Shown here: positions 35,201-43,037 of the stretch, in pieces | How the letters are laid out: the number at the start of each line of letters is the position of its first letter | Numbering within the stretch: the first letter of the stretch is position 1 | Assembly (NCBI RefSeq): GCF_040183065.1 | Contig: NC_091120.1 | Location: 175,099,488 to 175,163,487 of the forward strand | Reading direction: 5' to 3' | Length of the DNA: 64,000 nucleotides | Origin: Periplaneta americana | Lineage: Eukaryota > Arthropoda > Insecta > Blattodea > Blattidae | The notes under the pieces: model-generated | Database searches by the model: none | What the model was told of the DNA's origin: nothing | What the model saw: the letters and a program-made list of their open reading frames with translations, nothing else | Program-made: the position numbers and the translations under genes

Positions 35201-37671
35201 AATATTGAAATTTCAAATACAAACTACTGAAAACTAAAAGTTAGTTATGAAAATTACAACATATTTCAACATTTGTCATTTTTCTGCTGTTTTCATTTAC
35301 ATTATTGTTAATCGTATTTATTTTACCCAACAAAAGAAATTGCATACAAATTTTCACTTAACAACTCCACTAAACTTTCATACAATTATACAGATAAGTC
35401 TGTACTCATTTTTAGTTTTGCTCCAGAAGTACTTCTCAGAACTGTCAATCTTTCACTGCTTGTTTCTTTTCTCGTAAGAACTTATACAATTCATGACATT
35501 TGCGATTAAATTTTGTTCTATTTATCAACAAGGATCTGGGAGTAAAACATTTAACCCAGACTTTTCAGAGGTCCAGACATTGTTCATCATGGAAAACAGA
35601 CTTTCAACAGCTGCTGAAGCGTTCAGTAAACACAAAACAACTTTACAACTTTTGATAGGAGATAAAAAGAAATATTTTTATTGACCATTTTTGTGAAGAT
35701 AGTAACCCAGTGCTCAGAAGTTGGGACAATGTTTTGAAAACATTTTAAACTCTCACAAACATTAACAATCACTAGATCACTTACAAATGTGGTATGCCTA
35801 CAACATTATCACACTGACCAACACAGAATCTGAAAATGACACAGCTACGGGAAGATATAGCAAAGTACTGGTATTTTACAAATTGTATCCTCAATCCTTA
35901 ACACTTATAGTAGTTTTCTAGAAAAGGTAACACAGATTAAATCCAAATTGAACATTCCTAACACCAGAGAAAATTTACTCATAAGAGAAAATCCATTGGA
36001 ATTATTGCAACCTACCTTCAGTTTGGAATTAACAGAGGAAATAAGTAAATCAGACACACCAAAAGAAACGATCAATACTAGATACCCTACAGAAGAATGG
36101 CTACACATATATACCGATGGATCCACCACAGAAAACCTTACAGGAGCTGGGGTTACATGTACACATTTTTCCTTTTATCATTCTGTTGGCAGAGACACAA
36201 CAAATTATGATGGTGAAATAGAGGCTATACACATTGCTCTCCGACAATTATTAAATCTTTCCTTAAATAAATACAATAAGACAGTAATTCTTTCAGATTC
36301 TAAAGCTGCAATTCAGGGAATATGTTCAAATGCTACAAAGAAGTCAACAAAAATAAGAGAATGCTACAAAATGTTAACACAACTCCAAAAAGTTAATAAG
36401 ATTGTCCATCTCCAATGGATTCCAGCACACTGTGGAGTCATGGGGAATGAAACCGCAGACACACTTGCAAAGAAAGGCACAACAATAAAACAAAAGTCTA
36501 AATTTAATTTCTCATATTCCTCAATAAAACATTTGAGCACTAGAAAATTTTCTCATTCATACCTACAAGAAATAGCATCAAATGCTAAAGACAAAAAATG
36601 GATTACACTACTTTCCAACCCAGATATAATCCCCCAGAGACCAAGGAAAACAGCAGTTGCAGCCTTCAGACTATTGACAAATCATGACTGTCTAGCAAGT
36701 CATCTCTACAGAATAGGTATCTCAGCTTCACCCATATGTGTCCTGTGTAACGATCCAGCAGAAATGAATGAAGATCACTTGAAAACCTGTGAAGCATTAA
36801 GATCAGAAGAAACTACAGTTCAAAAGTATTGGAAAGCACGACTGCTAATGGCTTCATTGCCAGATGCTAGGCACTAGACAACAACAACAACAACAAATTG
36901 CATGTGCATGGAGGGAATTGGAGAGGTGGCAGGAGGAACCAAGTGGAGTAGGAATTGAATGACTGGAGCTTAGAAATTAATAACTTATTTCTTTGCTCTT
37001 CCCAATGAGTTTACGTACATACAAGGTCATTAAATGTTATATTGCCATATATGTACCAACAAAATGTTGTGTTTAATAAAATTAAACGTGCAAAAACGTT
37101 TGAAAAAACGGGACAAAATAGAAAACCGACAGGATGGGCGAAACAACGTAAAAAAAGGGGACTGTACCAGTGAAAACAGTACGTACAGTATGGTCACCCT
37201 GTTTATGACAGTTATGAGATGCTGTTCTGGATTGAGCAATTTCAAGAGAAATATTGTGGAGATGTCATTCCATTTTGACTGAAAAATAGACCTGCATATA
37301 CTCATATAATAAAATTAATTCTGTGATTATATAATACTAATTTTGATACTCAAACTGTTTAGTCATTGATTTTGTATCTAATTATTACACACTAATATAA
37401 ATTCGTAATAATGTGGTACAATGAATGTATTAACTTACTGTGTTGTGTGTTAGATATGCCAGTTATCTGGCTCTTACCAGAAGCAAACAGGATTCCACCG
37501 CAGACAGGTATATACGAGTGTCCTGTATACAAGACTCTGACAAGAGCAGGCACCCTGTCCACAACTGGACACTCAACCAACTACGTGGTGACCATTGAGA
37601 TCCCAAGCGACAAAGAGCAGAGCCACTGGATCAAGCGTGGAGTAGCTCTCATCTGTGCATTAGACTTTTAA
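3685..37671 (+). CDS. DNAH1: Axonemal dynein heavy chain, DNAH1 type (C-terminal 14 exons)
   Basis: C-terminal 915 residues of an inner-arm axonemal dynein heavy chain, an AAA+ motor of cilia and sperm flagella. Exons: 3685-3910, 6279-6474, 10010-10203, 12178-12332, 13140-13395, 14310-14420, 18320-18499, 20320-20571, 23218-23370, 23537-23805, 27516-27742, 29986-30167, 34055-34184, 37454-37671. Every phase joins and the total is an exact number of codons from the first split codon to TAA. The part present runs from just after the stalk (GLQDQLL) through AAA6 to the C-terminal domain. Landmarks are [62 protein letters not shown] and [11 protein letters not shown]. The ending [14 protein letters not shown] and the phrase [10 protein letters not shown] favour DNAH1 over DNAH3/7/12 from remembered sequences. 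Intron 14421-18319 has a GC donor; the rest are GT-AG. The N-terminal part is outside the window. Confidence 0.95.
4964..5870 (+). mobile_element. hAT-like element remnant
   Basis: The left end, caggggcggct at 4964, matches the terminus of the complete element at 26274. Internal coding remnants also correspond: QFST with EKCEIK here, [11 protein letters not shown] there. A longer coding patch at 5578-5790 looks like hAT-type transposase sequence but was not matched to a specific family. No right end was located, so the element is truncated or its end has decayed. Confidence 0.5.
5883..5995 (+). repeat. SINE-like repeat fragment
   Basis: Begins ggtttatttaacgac and continues through a GC-rich stretch to an atgagcctgtctcattt segment. 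This resembles the 3' portion of a common cockroach tRNA-related SINE family, recalled from memory. No A or B box is present, so it would be a 5'-truncated or internal piece. Confidence 0.45.
6550..6798. mobile_element. MITE with 34-bp terminal inverted repeats and TA flanks
   Basis: The left end (tgaagaatccactgcaagaa) and right end are inverted copies over about 34 bp with about three mismatches, flanked by TA. There is no coding capacity. A second copy in opposite orientation begins at 63548 and is interrupted by a SINE. Its TA duplication and size fit a non-autonomous Tc1/mariner-type element, though the parent is unknown. It starts 75 bp after the end of dynein exon 6279-6474. Confidence 0.75.
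6875..6988 (+). mobile_element. tRNA-derived SINE, same family as the 2.8-kb palindrome
   Basis: A single tRNA-like unit (gttcctgggcagctcagtcg, B box gggttcgatgcc) is followed by the same tail pattern, ggaacaatttttctcttgat, seen in the 2816-3257 insertion. It shows the monomer layout of that family: a short 5' segment, the tRNA-like unit and an A/T-rich 3' tail. No TSD was resolved. Confidence 0.65.
6990..8300. other. Intron sequence with no recognised gene
   Basis: A/T-rich sequence between dynein exons. A segment starting aaggttaccagatt at about 7888 resembles a hAT terminus, and a similar one occurs at about 10934, but no partner end or target duplication was found. Nothing else was identified. 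Confidence 0.4.
8311..8736. repeat. Inverted repeat pair of about 31 bp, 355 bp apart
   Basis: Sequence at 8311-8343 (cactccattttgagcatttt core) recurs inverted at about 8704-8735 with near identity. Between the arms the sequence becomes G-rich (gggggac-type runs at 8670-8700). It may be the ends of a short element, but no TSD was resolved. Confidence 0.55.
8821..9175 (+). mobile_element. tRNA-derived SINE (long-body family)
   Basis: The head is tRNA-like with a B box ctggttcgattcctcg at about 8890. A conserved body of about 260 bp follows, including gtgatgcacttggggagcta and ctccattctggttggatgat, and the element ends near caccacgtattatta. It resembles a common Periplaneta SINE from memory. 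It is followed directly by a (TG)n(TA)n microsatellite. The overlapping short ORFs are not genes. Confidence 0.7.
9181..9236 (+). repeat. (TG)n-(TA)n dinucleotide repeat
   Basis: A run of TG followed by a longer run of TA, directly 3' of a SINE, as expected for a decayed SINE tail. Confidence 0.9.
9336..9408 (+). repeat. (TTC)n-rich microsatellite
   Basis: TTC/TCT trinucleotide run with interruptions. The serine-rich ORF across it is an artefact. Confidence 0.85.
10442..10760. mobile_element. MITE-like element with about 55-bp inverted termini
   Basis: The left end, reading gtctcaaaagtctccttata then ggaaatgtca, is matched in inverted form at 10700-10760 (gtcccaaaggtctccataca on the reverse strand). 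Both sides have TA at the outer edge. There is no coding capacity. It lies in the intron after dynein exon 10010-10203. Confidence 0.6.
10770..12177. other. Intron sequence with no recognised gene
   Basis: A/T-rich stretch ending at the acceptor of dynein exon 12178. It includes a possible hAT-like terminus (aaggttaccagatacgag at about 10934) without a partner and a poly-T run at about 11745. The minus-strand ORF over 11967-12302 is a shadow of the dynein exon. Confidence 0.4.
12766..12898 (+). mobile_element. 99-bp LINE 3'-end insertion with 17-bp TSD
   Basis: The 17-bp sequence gatatttctttaagata occurs at 12766-12782 and 12882-12898. The 99 bp between them are nearly identical to the 3' untranslated end of the LINE at about 24920-25018, with the shared core aacaacaactgaatagacta. 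This is a very short 5'-truncated retroposition event that contains no coding sequence. Confidence 0.85.
14462..15244 (+). mobile_element. mariner element with internal deletion
   Basis: TA duplications at 14462 and 15243 flank inverted termini starting cgagggggatccaggaaat, body 14464-15242. The transposase N-terminus is present (helix-turn-helix region with [20 protein letters not shown] and GRPS). It then jumps to the C-terminal catalytic block [16 protein letters not shown], with the third acidic residue, and ends near 15144. The central region with the first two catalytic Asp is missing, and the N- and C-terminal parts lie in different frames. It is therefore a dead, internally deleted copy. 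It starts 41 bp downstream of the GC splice donor at 14421. Confidence 0.93.
15326..16185 (-). mobile_element. hAT element remnant with transposase C-terminus
   Basis: Inverted ends TAAGGGTTACCAT (left) and TAGGGTTACCAT (right, reverse strand) bound 15334-16177, with 8-bp flanks ctaccact and ctacaact (one mismatch). The minus strand at 15622-15843 encodes the hAT dimerisation block, [16 protein letters not shown]. The rest of the transposase is not recognisable, so it is a decayed or internally deleted copy inside dynein intron 14421-18319. Confidence 0.8.
16196..16345 (+). repeat. (ACT)n/(ACC)n microsatellite
   Basis: A long run of CTA/ACT units ends in mixed CAC/TGC triplets, just outside the hAT right end. 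Poly-Thr, poly-Leu, poly-Val and poly-Ser ORFs on both strands are artefacts of this repeat. Confidence 0.95.
16440..17585. other. Intron sequence with no recognised gene
   Basis: Short overlapping ORFs on both strands at 17043-17415 were examined. None gave a recognisable protein motif or plausible splice structure. No terminal repeats were found. Confidence 0.4.
17586..17975 (+). mobile_element. RTE-like LINE, 5'-truncated, 14-bp TSD
   Basis: The sequence gttataattattca at 17586-17599 is repeated at 17962-17975. The body, 17600-17961, encodes the C-terminal tail typical of this [24 protein letters not shown], then a disrupted [11 protein letters not shown] block and MNLRVP. It ends in GTAA repeats. 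The reading frame shifts near 17790, where an extra G/A-rich stretch occurs in eeekdl. A low-copy-age insertion is likely because both flanks match perfectly. Confidence 0.88.
18920..20040 (+). mobile_element. LINE 3' fragment with CCHC motif and (ATATC)n tail
   Basis: The coding remnant starts with a [16 protein letters not shown]-like segment. It passes through [20 protein letters not shown] and [12 protein letters not shown], then ends in [17 protein letters not shown], a zinc-knuckle pattern seen after the reverse transcriptase in several LINE clades. Several frame changes separate these parts, so it is inactive. The 3' end reads into aataaatatatcatatc and a 130-bp pentanucleotide tail (19908-20040). 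The clade is uncertain. Confidence 0.75.
20695..21275. mobile_element. Long foldback element with arms of about 260 bp
   Basis: Left arm 20697-20970 and right arm about 21005-21273 are inverted copies with scattered mismatches and small indels. Shared blocks include gtaatgtcattaattt, gaggttattctttgaga, tgctcagtca, aatttctgc and the central agttacatctgttctgatca area. TA flanks both ends. There are no coding blocks, so it is a large MITE of Tc1/mariner type by its TA target. It lies in dynein intron 20572-23217. Confidence 0.75.
21400..21965 (-). mobile_element. Penelope-like element, 3' end
   Basis: The minus strand encodes the end of a Penelope-like protein: [23 protein letters not shown], closely matching the copies at 39.6 kb and 25.2 kb. 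Downstream on the minus strand comes a ctgaggatgg...gaaacag motif, probably part of the element's non-coding terminus. The element is interrupted at 21706-21837 by a hairpin insertion. Degenerate. Confidence 0.8.
21693..21850. mobile_element. Hairpin insertion in a Penelope-like element, 13-bp TSD
   Basis: tattgtatgtgtg at 21693-21705 is repeated at 21838-21850. The 132-bp insert has a 46-nt unpaired left part and then a perfect 43-bp inverted repeat (21752-21794 and 21796-21838, overlapping the TSD by one base) with a single-base loop. The uninterrupted Penelope sequence at about 39.72 kb confirms that the insert is extra. Confidence 0.8.
22244..22600 (-). mobile_element. I/Jockey-type LINE 3' fragment
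   Basis: On the minus strand the sequence encodes a SPRRTAVA-like motif, then [18 protein letters not shown] and [16 protein letters not shown] with LQDILNC. This matches the C-terminal zinc-knuckle region of the RNase H LINEs at 32.3 kb and 35.9 kb. One frame change separates the two blocks. 5'-truncated and inactive. It sits between two Penelope-like fragments on the same strand. Confidence 0.7.
22855..23115 (-). mobile_element. Penelope-like element fragment (N-terminal region)
   Basis: Minus-strand translation gives a basic stretch, [17 protein letters not shown], followed by a [18 protein letters not shown]-like segment and an [14 protein letters not shown]-like segment. This resembles the conserved N-terminal part of Penelope-like ORFs. 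It may belong to the same insertion as 21400-21965, split by later events. It overlaps the branch-point region upstream of dynein exon 23218. Confidence 0.55.
23921..24126 (+). mobile_element. I/Jockey-type LINE, 178-bp truncated copy with 14-bp TSD
   Basis: cattttcttacgca at 23921-23934 is repeated at 24113-24126. The body, 23935-24112, encodes only the last part of the protein (SPNCPLCN region and the YWSARG motif) with internal stops. It ends in (AAC)n, the 3' tail of this family. Same family as 25254-25511 and 32325-33985. Confidence 0.9.
24317..25018. mobile_element. LINE copy with inverted 5' segment
   Basis: The plus strand at 24600-24910 encodes the C-terminal zinc-knuckle part ([17 protein letters not shown]), followed by a 3' untranslated end to 25018. 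Directly upstream, the minus strand at about 24575-24317 encodes the RNase H part of a LINE ([20 protein letters not shown]). The upstream domain is thus in opposite orientation to the downstream one. This is the arrangement expected from a 5' inversion during target-primed insertion. (ATC)n-containing sequence lies at both outer edges. Confidence 0.65.
25205..25720 (+). mobile_element. Penelope-like element fragment interrupted by a LINE
   Basis: The [11 protein letters not shown]-encoding sequence at 25219-25253 continues at 25512 with KHTKTHP after a LINE insertion. Beyond that are a terminal basic region and a gatatcacttcgaaac motif. Only the last part of the element is present. Confidence 0.7.
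25240..25525 (-). mobile_element. I/Jockey-type LINE nested in a Penelope-like element
   Basis: aatatgaaatttat at 25240-25253 is repeated at 25512-25525. The minus-strand body (25254-25511) encodes the C-terminal region with [20 protein letters not shown] and a [18 protein letters not shown] zinc knuckle, disrupted by a frame change. It ends in the (AAC)n tail, seen as gttgttgttg on the plus strand. Confidence 0.9.
26266..27086 (+). mobile_element. hAT-type element with caagtaaa TSD
   Basis: caagtaaa at 26266-26273 is repeated at 27079-27086. Ends are caggggcggctcg (left) and cgagccgccaatg (right), with an inner gctgcagca / tactgcag match. At 26950-27030 the plus strand encodes a short segment like that of the element at 4964 ([14 protein letters not shown]). 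There is no complete transposase, so it is a non-autonomous or deleted copy in dynein intron 23806-27515. Confidence 0.8.
27799..28944 (+). mobile_element. hAT element, decayed transposase, perfect 8-bp TSD
   Basis: gccagtgc at 27799-27806 is repeated at 28937-28944. Termini TAGGGTTGTCA and TGGCAACCCTA bound 27807-28936. Plus-strand traces of the hAT C-terminus lie at about 28480-28610 ([11 protein letters not shown] and an ESDEART-like stretch), with frame changes. It starts 57 bp after the end of dynein exon 27516-27742. Confidence 0.85.
28945..29985. other. Intron sequence with no recognised gene
   Basis: A/T-rich intronic DNA up to the acceptor of dynein exon 29986. It contains a poly-T run at about 29905 that could serve as an extended polypyrimidine tract. 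No ORF with recognisable motifs. Confidence 0.4.
30880..31680 (-). mobile_element. Tc1/mariner (IS630)-superfamily transposase remnant
   Basis: Minus-strand translation in shifting frames gives [13 protein letters not shown], a FPIG-like stretch, [20 protein letters not shown] and flanking residues. This is the order of the C-terminal half of an insect IS630-like transposase (the form with WPPRSPDLTPLDFFLWG). Multiple stops and frame changes. The 161-residue plus-strand ORF here is a shadow. Confidence 0.6.
32176..32219 (+). repeat. (AAT)n microsatellite
   Basis: About 14 AAT units in dynein intron 30168-34054. Confidence 0.9.
32325..33985 (-). mobile_element. I/Jockey-type LINE with RNase H domain, 5'-truncated
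   Basis: The minus strand carries the end of the reverse transcriptase (about 33977-33627, [19 protein letters not shown]). After a one-frame shift near 33620-33660 comes a long intact 426-codon frame (33619-32339). RNase H catalytic residues are visible in YTDGS, DGEMVA, LSDSKAA and [11 protein letters not shown]-terminal zinc knuckle, [18 protein letters not shown], follows. The 3' end carries the (AAC)n tail. The intact frame indicates a relatively recent insertion. It ends about 70 bp upstream of the acceptor of dynein exon 34055. Confidence 0.92.
34185..35100. other. Intron sequence with no recognised gene
   Basis: A/T-rich sequence between dynein exon 34055-34184 and a hAT insertion. 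No repeats or coding segments were recognised. Confidence 0.4.
35101..37209 (-). mobile_element. hAT element hosting a LINE
   Basis: tttatgac at 35101-35108 is repeated at 37202-37209. Termini CAGGGTGACCATA and TATGGTCACCCTG bound 35109-37201. On the minus strand at about 35660-35540 the hAT dimerisation block reads [16 protein letters not shown]. The remaining transposase is decayed or missing. A LINE interrupts it at 35887-36888. The whole nest lies in the last dynein intron (34185-37453). Confidence 0.92.
35887..36888 (+). mobile_element. RNase H LINE, second I/Jockey-type subfamily
   Basis: A 309-codon uninterrupted frame (35948-36877) encodes an RNase H domain ([32 protein letters not shown]). 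[19 protein letters not shown] zinc knuckle follows, then an (AAC)n tail. An in-frame extension upstream to about 35887 matches the homologous LINE. acaaattg(t/c)at flanks both ends with one mismatch and is a probable TSD. It is clearly diverged from the 32.3-kb copy, so two subfamilies coexist. Confidence 0.9.
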
Positions 37672-37849
37672 CGTTGTACGTATTAAATTTGTTGTTTCAG
37701 TGCACTGTTGATATATTGTTTTCAAATTATTTATGTTTTTGTTGTGTTTCAGTACCTTGTTAAAATGTAATTGTTCATCTTTTGAAAGTTCATTCAATAT
37801 ATAAATATTTATTAGAACATAAAATGTGTGGTTTTTATAGAGGAAGAGA

Positions 37850-38230
37850 GTGTACCATGTTTCAAAATTATGGTAACACTTTCATATGATGATTATTATT
37901 AAGTAAGTTGTTACGTGACATACATCAACACGATAGTCAAATTCTTGCAACACTCTCTCGAATATCTCTGTTTATAAATGCAATCACAGCAATGATCAGA
38001 TATCTTACTTCTTGAAGGTCTTGGAGTAGATGTGGCACATAAACTGCATCTTTCACATAACCTCAAAGAAAGAAGTCACATGATGCCAAGTCTGGTGACC
38101 TGGGAGGCCAAGAGCAATAAGCCAAATCGGCAGTATTAACACATCCAATCCAATAATGTGATAGGTCATTTCGGAAATATCTACGAACCAATTTTACTGA
38201 ATTTGTTTTCAAAAGCTGCAGAATGCAAAA
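37850..38230 (-). mobile_element. Tc1/mariner (IS630)-type transposase C-terminal remnant
   Basis: The minus strand encodes SWPPRSPDLASCDFFL, then GYVKDAVYVPHLLQDLQEVR, and an INRDIRESVARI stretch near the end, with a few stops. The PDL..CDFF segment holds the third catalytic acidic residue. It begins about 180 bp past the end of the dynein coding sequence. Same broad family as 30880-31680. Confidence 0.75.
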
Positions 38231-39440
38231 GATTTATGTTATAGAATTGCCATTTTCCAATAATTTCTCTCATGGAAACAGAAATAATACGTTTTCCGAA
38301 ACTTAAAAATTGAAACTATGACTATCAAATGATGTGTACCATGTTAATATTTCTCATTAATAGTTCCTTACTTAATGATAGACTAATCATAAAAAAAGCT
38401 TTCCATGGCTATGACATCACAATTTTCTAACAATAATCAACACATATGTATGTGGTCATCTCTGTATATATGTGGCATTTTTAATAAACTTGGAAAGACT
38501 ATCTATTTATTGAGACTTCATGTGTTCCTTACAGCATACATACTTTCCGAAACAAACCATATCTAACTTAGAGCAATCATGTTGGACTATCATGTATAAA
38601 AAATTAGATTCCCATACAAACTGTAAGAATGTGAAAACTTGCTTGGAATGTTAAATTAAAAAACAAAGGAGTATATTTGGAATAGTTGAGTTGTCATCTT
38701 CCCTGAATCTGTCACGTGGCATTTGAAGTAAGACCATGCACACAATTCATTGCACCAGTTGAATGAGCTCTACCCAAGGTTAGGGGCTATTCAATTTTCT
38801 TAATAATGTGTTATTCAACCTTGCAGTTAATATGGGCATCTAAATATTTGCTTTATCTGCTGTGGAGATCTATTTATACAGTTTGGAGGTTTTGACGTGA
38901 ACTCATTAACAGTTCCCTTGTAAGCTTTAATAACCCTGTATTGGTTCACAAAAAAAAAAAATGTTCATCTGGGTTCCTTATGTCATCTCTAGAAATTTGC
39001 CGAATTTTACCTCACTGTATTGTGAGGCATTATCATTCTGTATCTTTGGAATGTTCTGTATTTAATGATATTTTTTTTTTTCTTTCTTCAAAAATTGAAA
39101 GGTCATTTTTATGACTAAGCATACTGAGAAATCATCCGCGAACTTCCATCATTACAATATCCATACAGCAGGAAAATGGGACTCTTCTTCAGGATAATGG
39201 CTCATCATACAATAATGGTAAGTAACAGAGATTTATTCATTTTAAAATTATTATTAATCTACTTGTACATGATCAAATTTTTCTTCCAATTCAATACTTT
39301 GCAAGAAAACTTGTTAAAGACTGCCAAAGATTGATCAATATTGAAACAGATTTGTTAAAGCCTATTCCATATTACACATATAAATCTTGATTACACAACT
39401 TTTTAACATTATATTACTTCGGAAAACGTACTGTGTGTCT
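38231..39440. other. Intergenic sequence with nothing recognised
   Basis: A/T-rich DNA between convergent DNAH1 and SLIMP. No coding sequence or terminal repeats were identified. Confidence 0.4.
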
Positions 39441-39925
39441 TTCACGTGTTAAATTTTTACATTACCTAGTTAACATGTTTCAGTCTGCTATCAGCCATCT
39501 TCAGAACTGGTTGTTGCTGGTCTTGGCGCCTTTTGTTTGTGTTTCCTGTGGGGGTGTGTTTGTGTAGTGTAATGTAGAGTCAAACAATGTATGTGTTCTG
39601 AAATTGAGTTGTGTTGAGAATTTCATTTGGATGTGTTTTTGTGTGTCTGTATATTTTGTATTGTTCTAGTGTGTTTAGTTTCTGGTTTGTGGTTGGATGT
39701 GTAGAATTTACATGTCTGTGTTGATGTCTCCGTAGGTGTGGTTAGCATTTGTGATGTTCTCCATATGTGGAAGTGTTTTGTAATTTTGTTATGGCTGTGA
39801 TGTGTTCTCTGTAACATGTTTGAAATGATCTGCCTGTCTGTCCTATGTAGAAGTTGTCGCAAATGTTACATTTGAGTTTGTATATGCCTGTGTGGTTGTA
39901 TTTGTCCATATTGTTAAAGATTTAA
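39440..39925 (-). mobile_element. Penelope-like element with GIY-YIG endonuclease motif
   Basis: Minus-strand translation shows both parts of the GIY-YIG signature: GIYKLKC (about 39890-39870) and NFYIGQTGRSF (about 39855-39825). Downstream is [18 protein letters not shown]. The reading frame is broken more than once. A ctgaagatggctgatagcag motif at 39504-39474 lies in the non-coding terminus. This identifies the family of the fragments at 21.4, 22.9 and 25.2 kb. Confidence 0.85.
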
Positions 39926-40299
39926 CAAGATTTTAAAACATGTGCTTCAAGTCCATTGTAACCAATGTAGATCTATCTACCAAATATTACAATATTAATA
40001 TGTAATTTCTTTGGAGAACTAGGCTATACAAAACAATTTTTGTATTACTTAACTGTACAGTATCCTAAACGAAATATATTACGACTGCATATTGTTTTAC
40101 AACAAAATATTTACAATTAGTATTTGCCTAGGTTTTACATTAGAATCTTCATTAAAAAAATTCATGTACTGGTACTTAACTCGAGATATCTGCCTTGCAA
40201 TTTCTTCATATACATTATTTTTCTTCATTTTATTGTGGTATTCTACAGAATATGATATATTTGTCAACCAACTTTACAATTCATAGTGTTATGATGGCT

Positions 40300-41090
40300 C
40301 ATCTCATTTCTGCTTTTCAATCCACCATCCCTTTAATACATATCACTCTTTTCTATTAATATATTCATTTGCAAAGTATTTTCTGATTACTTCCTATTCT
40401 TCTGTTTTAACTGAATTGCTATCTATTCTTCCCTATTTATCCTATTCTATTCTCTCTCTCATACCTAGACTGTCTCCCTTCCATTTCTCGCTTTCCTGTT
40501 AAATATTGCATATTCCCTTCCTTAATAATTTATATTATTTATTTATTTTATTCTCTATCATCAAATCTACCTACTCTCAATCATTATTTTCCAGCTATTT
40601 TCTCCGAAATTATTTGTTTTCTCTATTTTACAACACAACACTTACTATTTCCCTACTATTCTGTCCTCTACTTATTTACGTATATAACTTTCTCTCTTCA
40701 CTTCACTCCTAAATTTCCTCTTTTATTACCTCTTTCCATAAATTGATTTCTGTAATACTCCTACAGTTATAGTACCCCTGATGCTACTCCCAACCCACAA
40801 CATTGAAAAACATGAACTATCCAATTCACTTAATTACACTTACAGTTTCTCTTTCCTTCACTTCATACTTGTTCAGATGTTCTTTCACTTTAATTTTCTT
40901 TTATCCATTGTTTGTATGCCTTCTTACTACATTCTTACACTATCTTCTTCACCTAACACTTTCTTCTCTAATTCTATCACTTTGCCACCCCTGACTTTCT
41001 TGCACTCTTCTTTCTCGCCAATTCCATCCTCCTCACTATTCTGTCCTCCATTTCGCCATTTAATAACAACTCTCAGAATATATACATGGG
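40300..41090 (-). repeat. Strand-asymmetric pyrimidine-rich tract of about 800 bp
   Basis: The plus strand has very few G residues over about 800 bp and is rich in C+T. The overlapping short hydrophobic ORFs reflect this composition. The 1760-2250 region has the opposite bias (few C, many A and G), so the two may be copies of one repeat in opposite orientation. No protein motif was found. Confidence 0.5.
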
Positions 41091-41579
41091 TTTAATTCAT
41101 ATAATGGAATTGACTCGCAAACAAATATTCTCAGCTAGGTTGCGATGGTTTTTGGTGCCATATTTTCGAATCCCATTTATTCTTTAAATAGCTGTCTGAT
41201 TTTAGATCAATAAGAACATGTTCTTATTTGCTTTTAAGAGAATCAAAGACTTTCATGTATTGTAAGCAATTTGACAATAAAATTTGTAAAGTACTGGCAA
41301 GTGTTTAAAGGTCTTGTGAAGTATTGAATTTGATGAAAATTTGATCATGTACAAGCAGCTTTATATGTTCCATCTTCAGGATAGATCTAGTATCATTTAA
41401 GACCTAAAAAGTTCGTCTACGTAGCAGGGTCTGCTATTTTGAGGTAGCCAAGTATAATGCAACAAACTAAACCTAACAGATGTAAAATTAATTACATATT
41501 GAAACAGTCTGGCTCACATTGGTCTAACACAGAGCATGTAAGATTTTAAAGGTGGAATTAATAATAATTAAAAAACAGC

Positions 41580-42099
41580 AATGTCCAAAAATCTGAAAGT
41601 TAGAATTTATAAAACAGTTATATTACCGGTTCTTCTAAATGGTTGTGAAACTTGGACTCTCACTCTGAGAGAGGAACATAGGTTAAGGGTGTTTGAGAAT
41701 AAGGTGCTTAGGAAAATATTTGGGGCTAAGCGGGATGGAGTTACAGGAGAGTGGAGAAGGTTACACAACAAGAACTGCACGCATTGTATTCTTCACCTAA
41801 CATAATTAGGAACTTAAAATTCAGACGTTTGAGATGGGCAGGGCATGTAGCACGTATGGGCGAATCCAGAAATGCATATAGAGTGTTAGTTGGGAGACCG
41901 GAGGGAAAAAGACCTTTAGGGAGGCTGAGACGTAGATGGGAGGATAATATTAAAATGGATTTGAGGGAGGTGGGGTGTGATGATAGAGACTGGATTAATC
42001 TTGCACAGGATAGGGACCAATGGTGGGCTTATGTGAGGGCGGCAATGAACCTTCGGGTTCCTTAAAAGCCATTTGTAAGTAAGTAAGTAATATCCAAAA
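41580..42099 (+). mobile_element. RTE-like LINE, 5'-truncated
   Basis: aatgtccaaaa at 41580-41590 and aatatccaaaa at 42089-42099 form a near-perfect TSD. The body encodes the C-terminus: LLNGCETWTLTLREEHRLRV, then after one frame shift near 41760-41800 [20 protein letters not shown], then [16 protein letters not shown] and MNLRVP. It ends in GTAA repeats. This is the cleanest copy of this region in the window. Confidence 0.9.
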
Positions 42100-43037
42100 T
42101 ACTACTGGACTGTACCCGAGCACGAGCATTATGCTCATTTCGGGTATCTATTCATATGTATTCAATTCAAATGTAAATTGTAAATAAATTTGAATTTGAG
42201 ATAAACTAAAATGAGCTGAACAGAGTAGATGAACTTTTCAGGTGTCAGAATAAAACTATCCTCCTTGATGGAACTCTATTAAATTCTCATACATGGTTGC
42301 AGAGCCCAAAAACTTGGACATAAAATTAGATTCTGATTAAAGATATGCAAAAGAGTCTGCAAAGGAGAAGTATGGAAAGTAGGTAAAGATTGAAAATACA
42401 GTAAAAACTGGTTAATTCGAAGTAGGCCTACTCAGGACAAAAAAAAAAGTAACACACACTTCGAAATATCCATGTTAGAAAAGACAGAGGGGAAAACCTG
42501 TCTTCAAGTCTACATACAAGACCCTTGATAGGAAAGTTAGTTTGTCGGTTATAATTAAATATCAGTTTAAAAAAGGAAAGAAAAATTTGTGAATGGGATA
42601 ATCTGTCATGTTACATCACGAACACTGAGTCTTCTATTCCAGGTTTACAAGAGAGTTCATAATACTTTCAGTTTCACTATCAATAAGAATATTATTTGCT
42701 TAAGCATGACGAAACCATTCCATAAGTTCAAATCACTATATTTAATAACCCTGAAGCATTTTCTTTTTGTCACTTCCGCACCTTGAACAGCTTAGATTTC
42801 AGTAACTTTTTAAGTACTTGACAATATAGACTCATGCAATTATATTGTTGTTTTTGTCCGCTTCTCTAAGTATTTCAAACTTTTTTCTAATCGGCCATGA
42901 TATCTAGTTTCGTTTTTCAGCCATTACACAATGATGAGATTACACGTGATTTAGCTTAATTAATGTCACTTTATTTTGATCATACACAGATAACTTGTAA
43001 GCGTAAATAACATTTCAGGAAGGAACCAGAAAAAGAT

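Noticed and set aside
37682-37687. ATTAAA as the dynein poly(A) signal
   Set aside because: Only 11 bp after the stop codon and no supporting downstream element; too weak to annotate.
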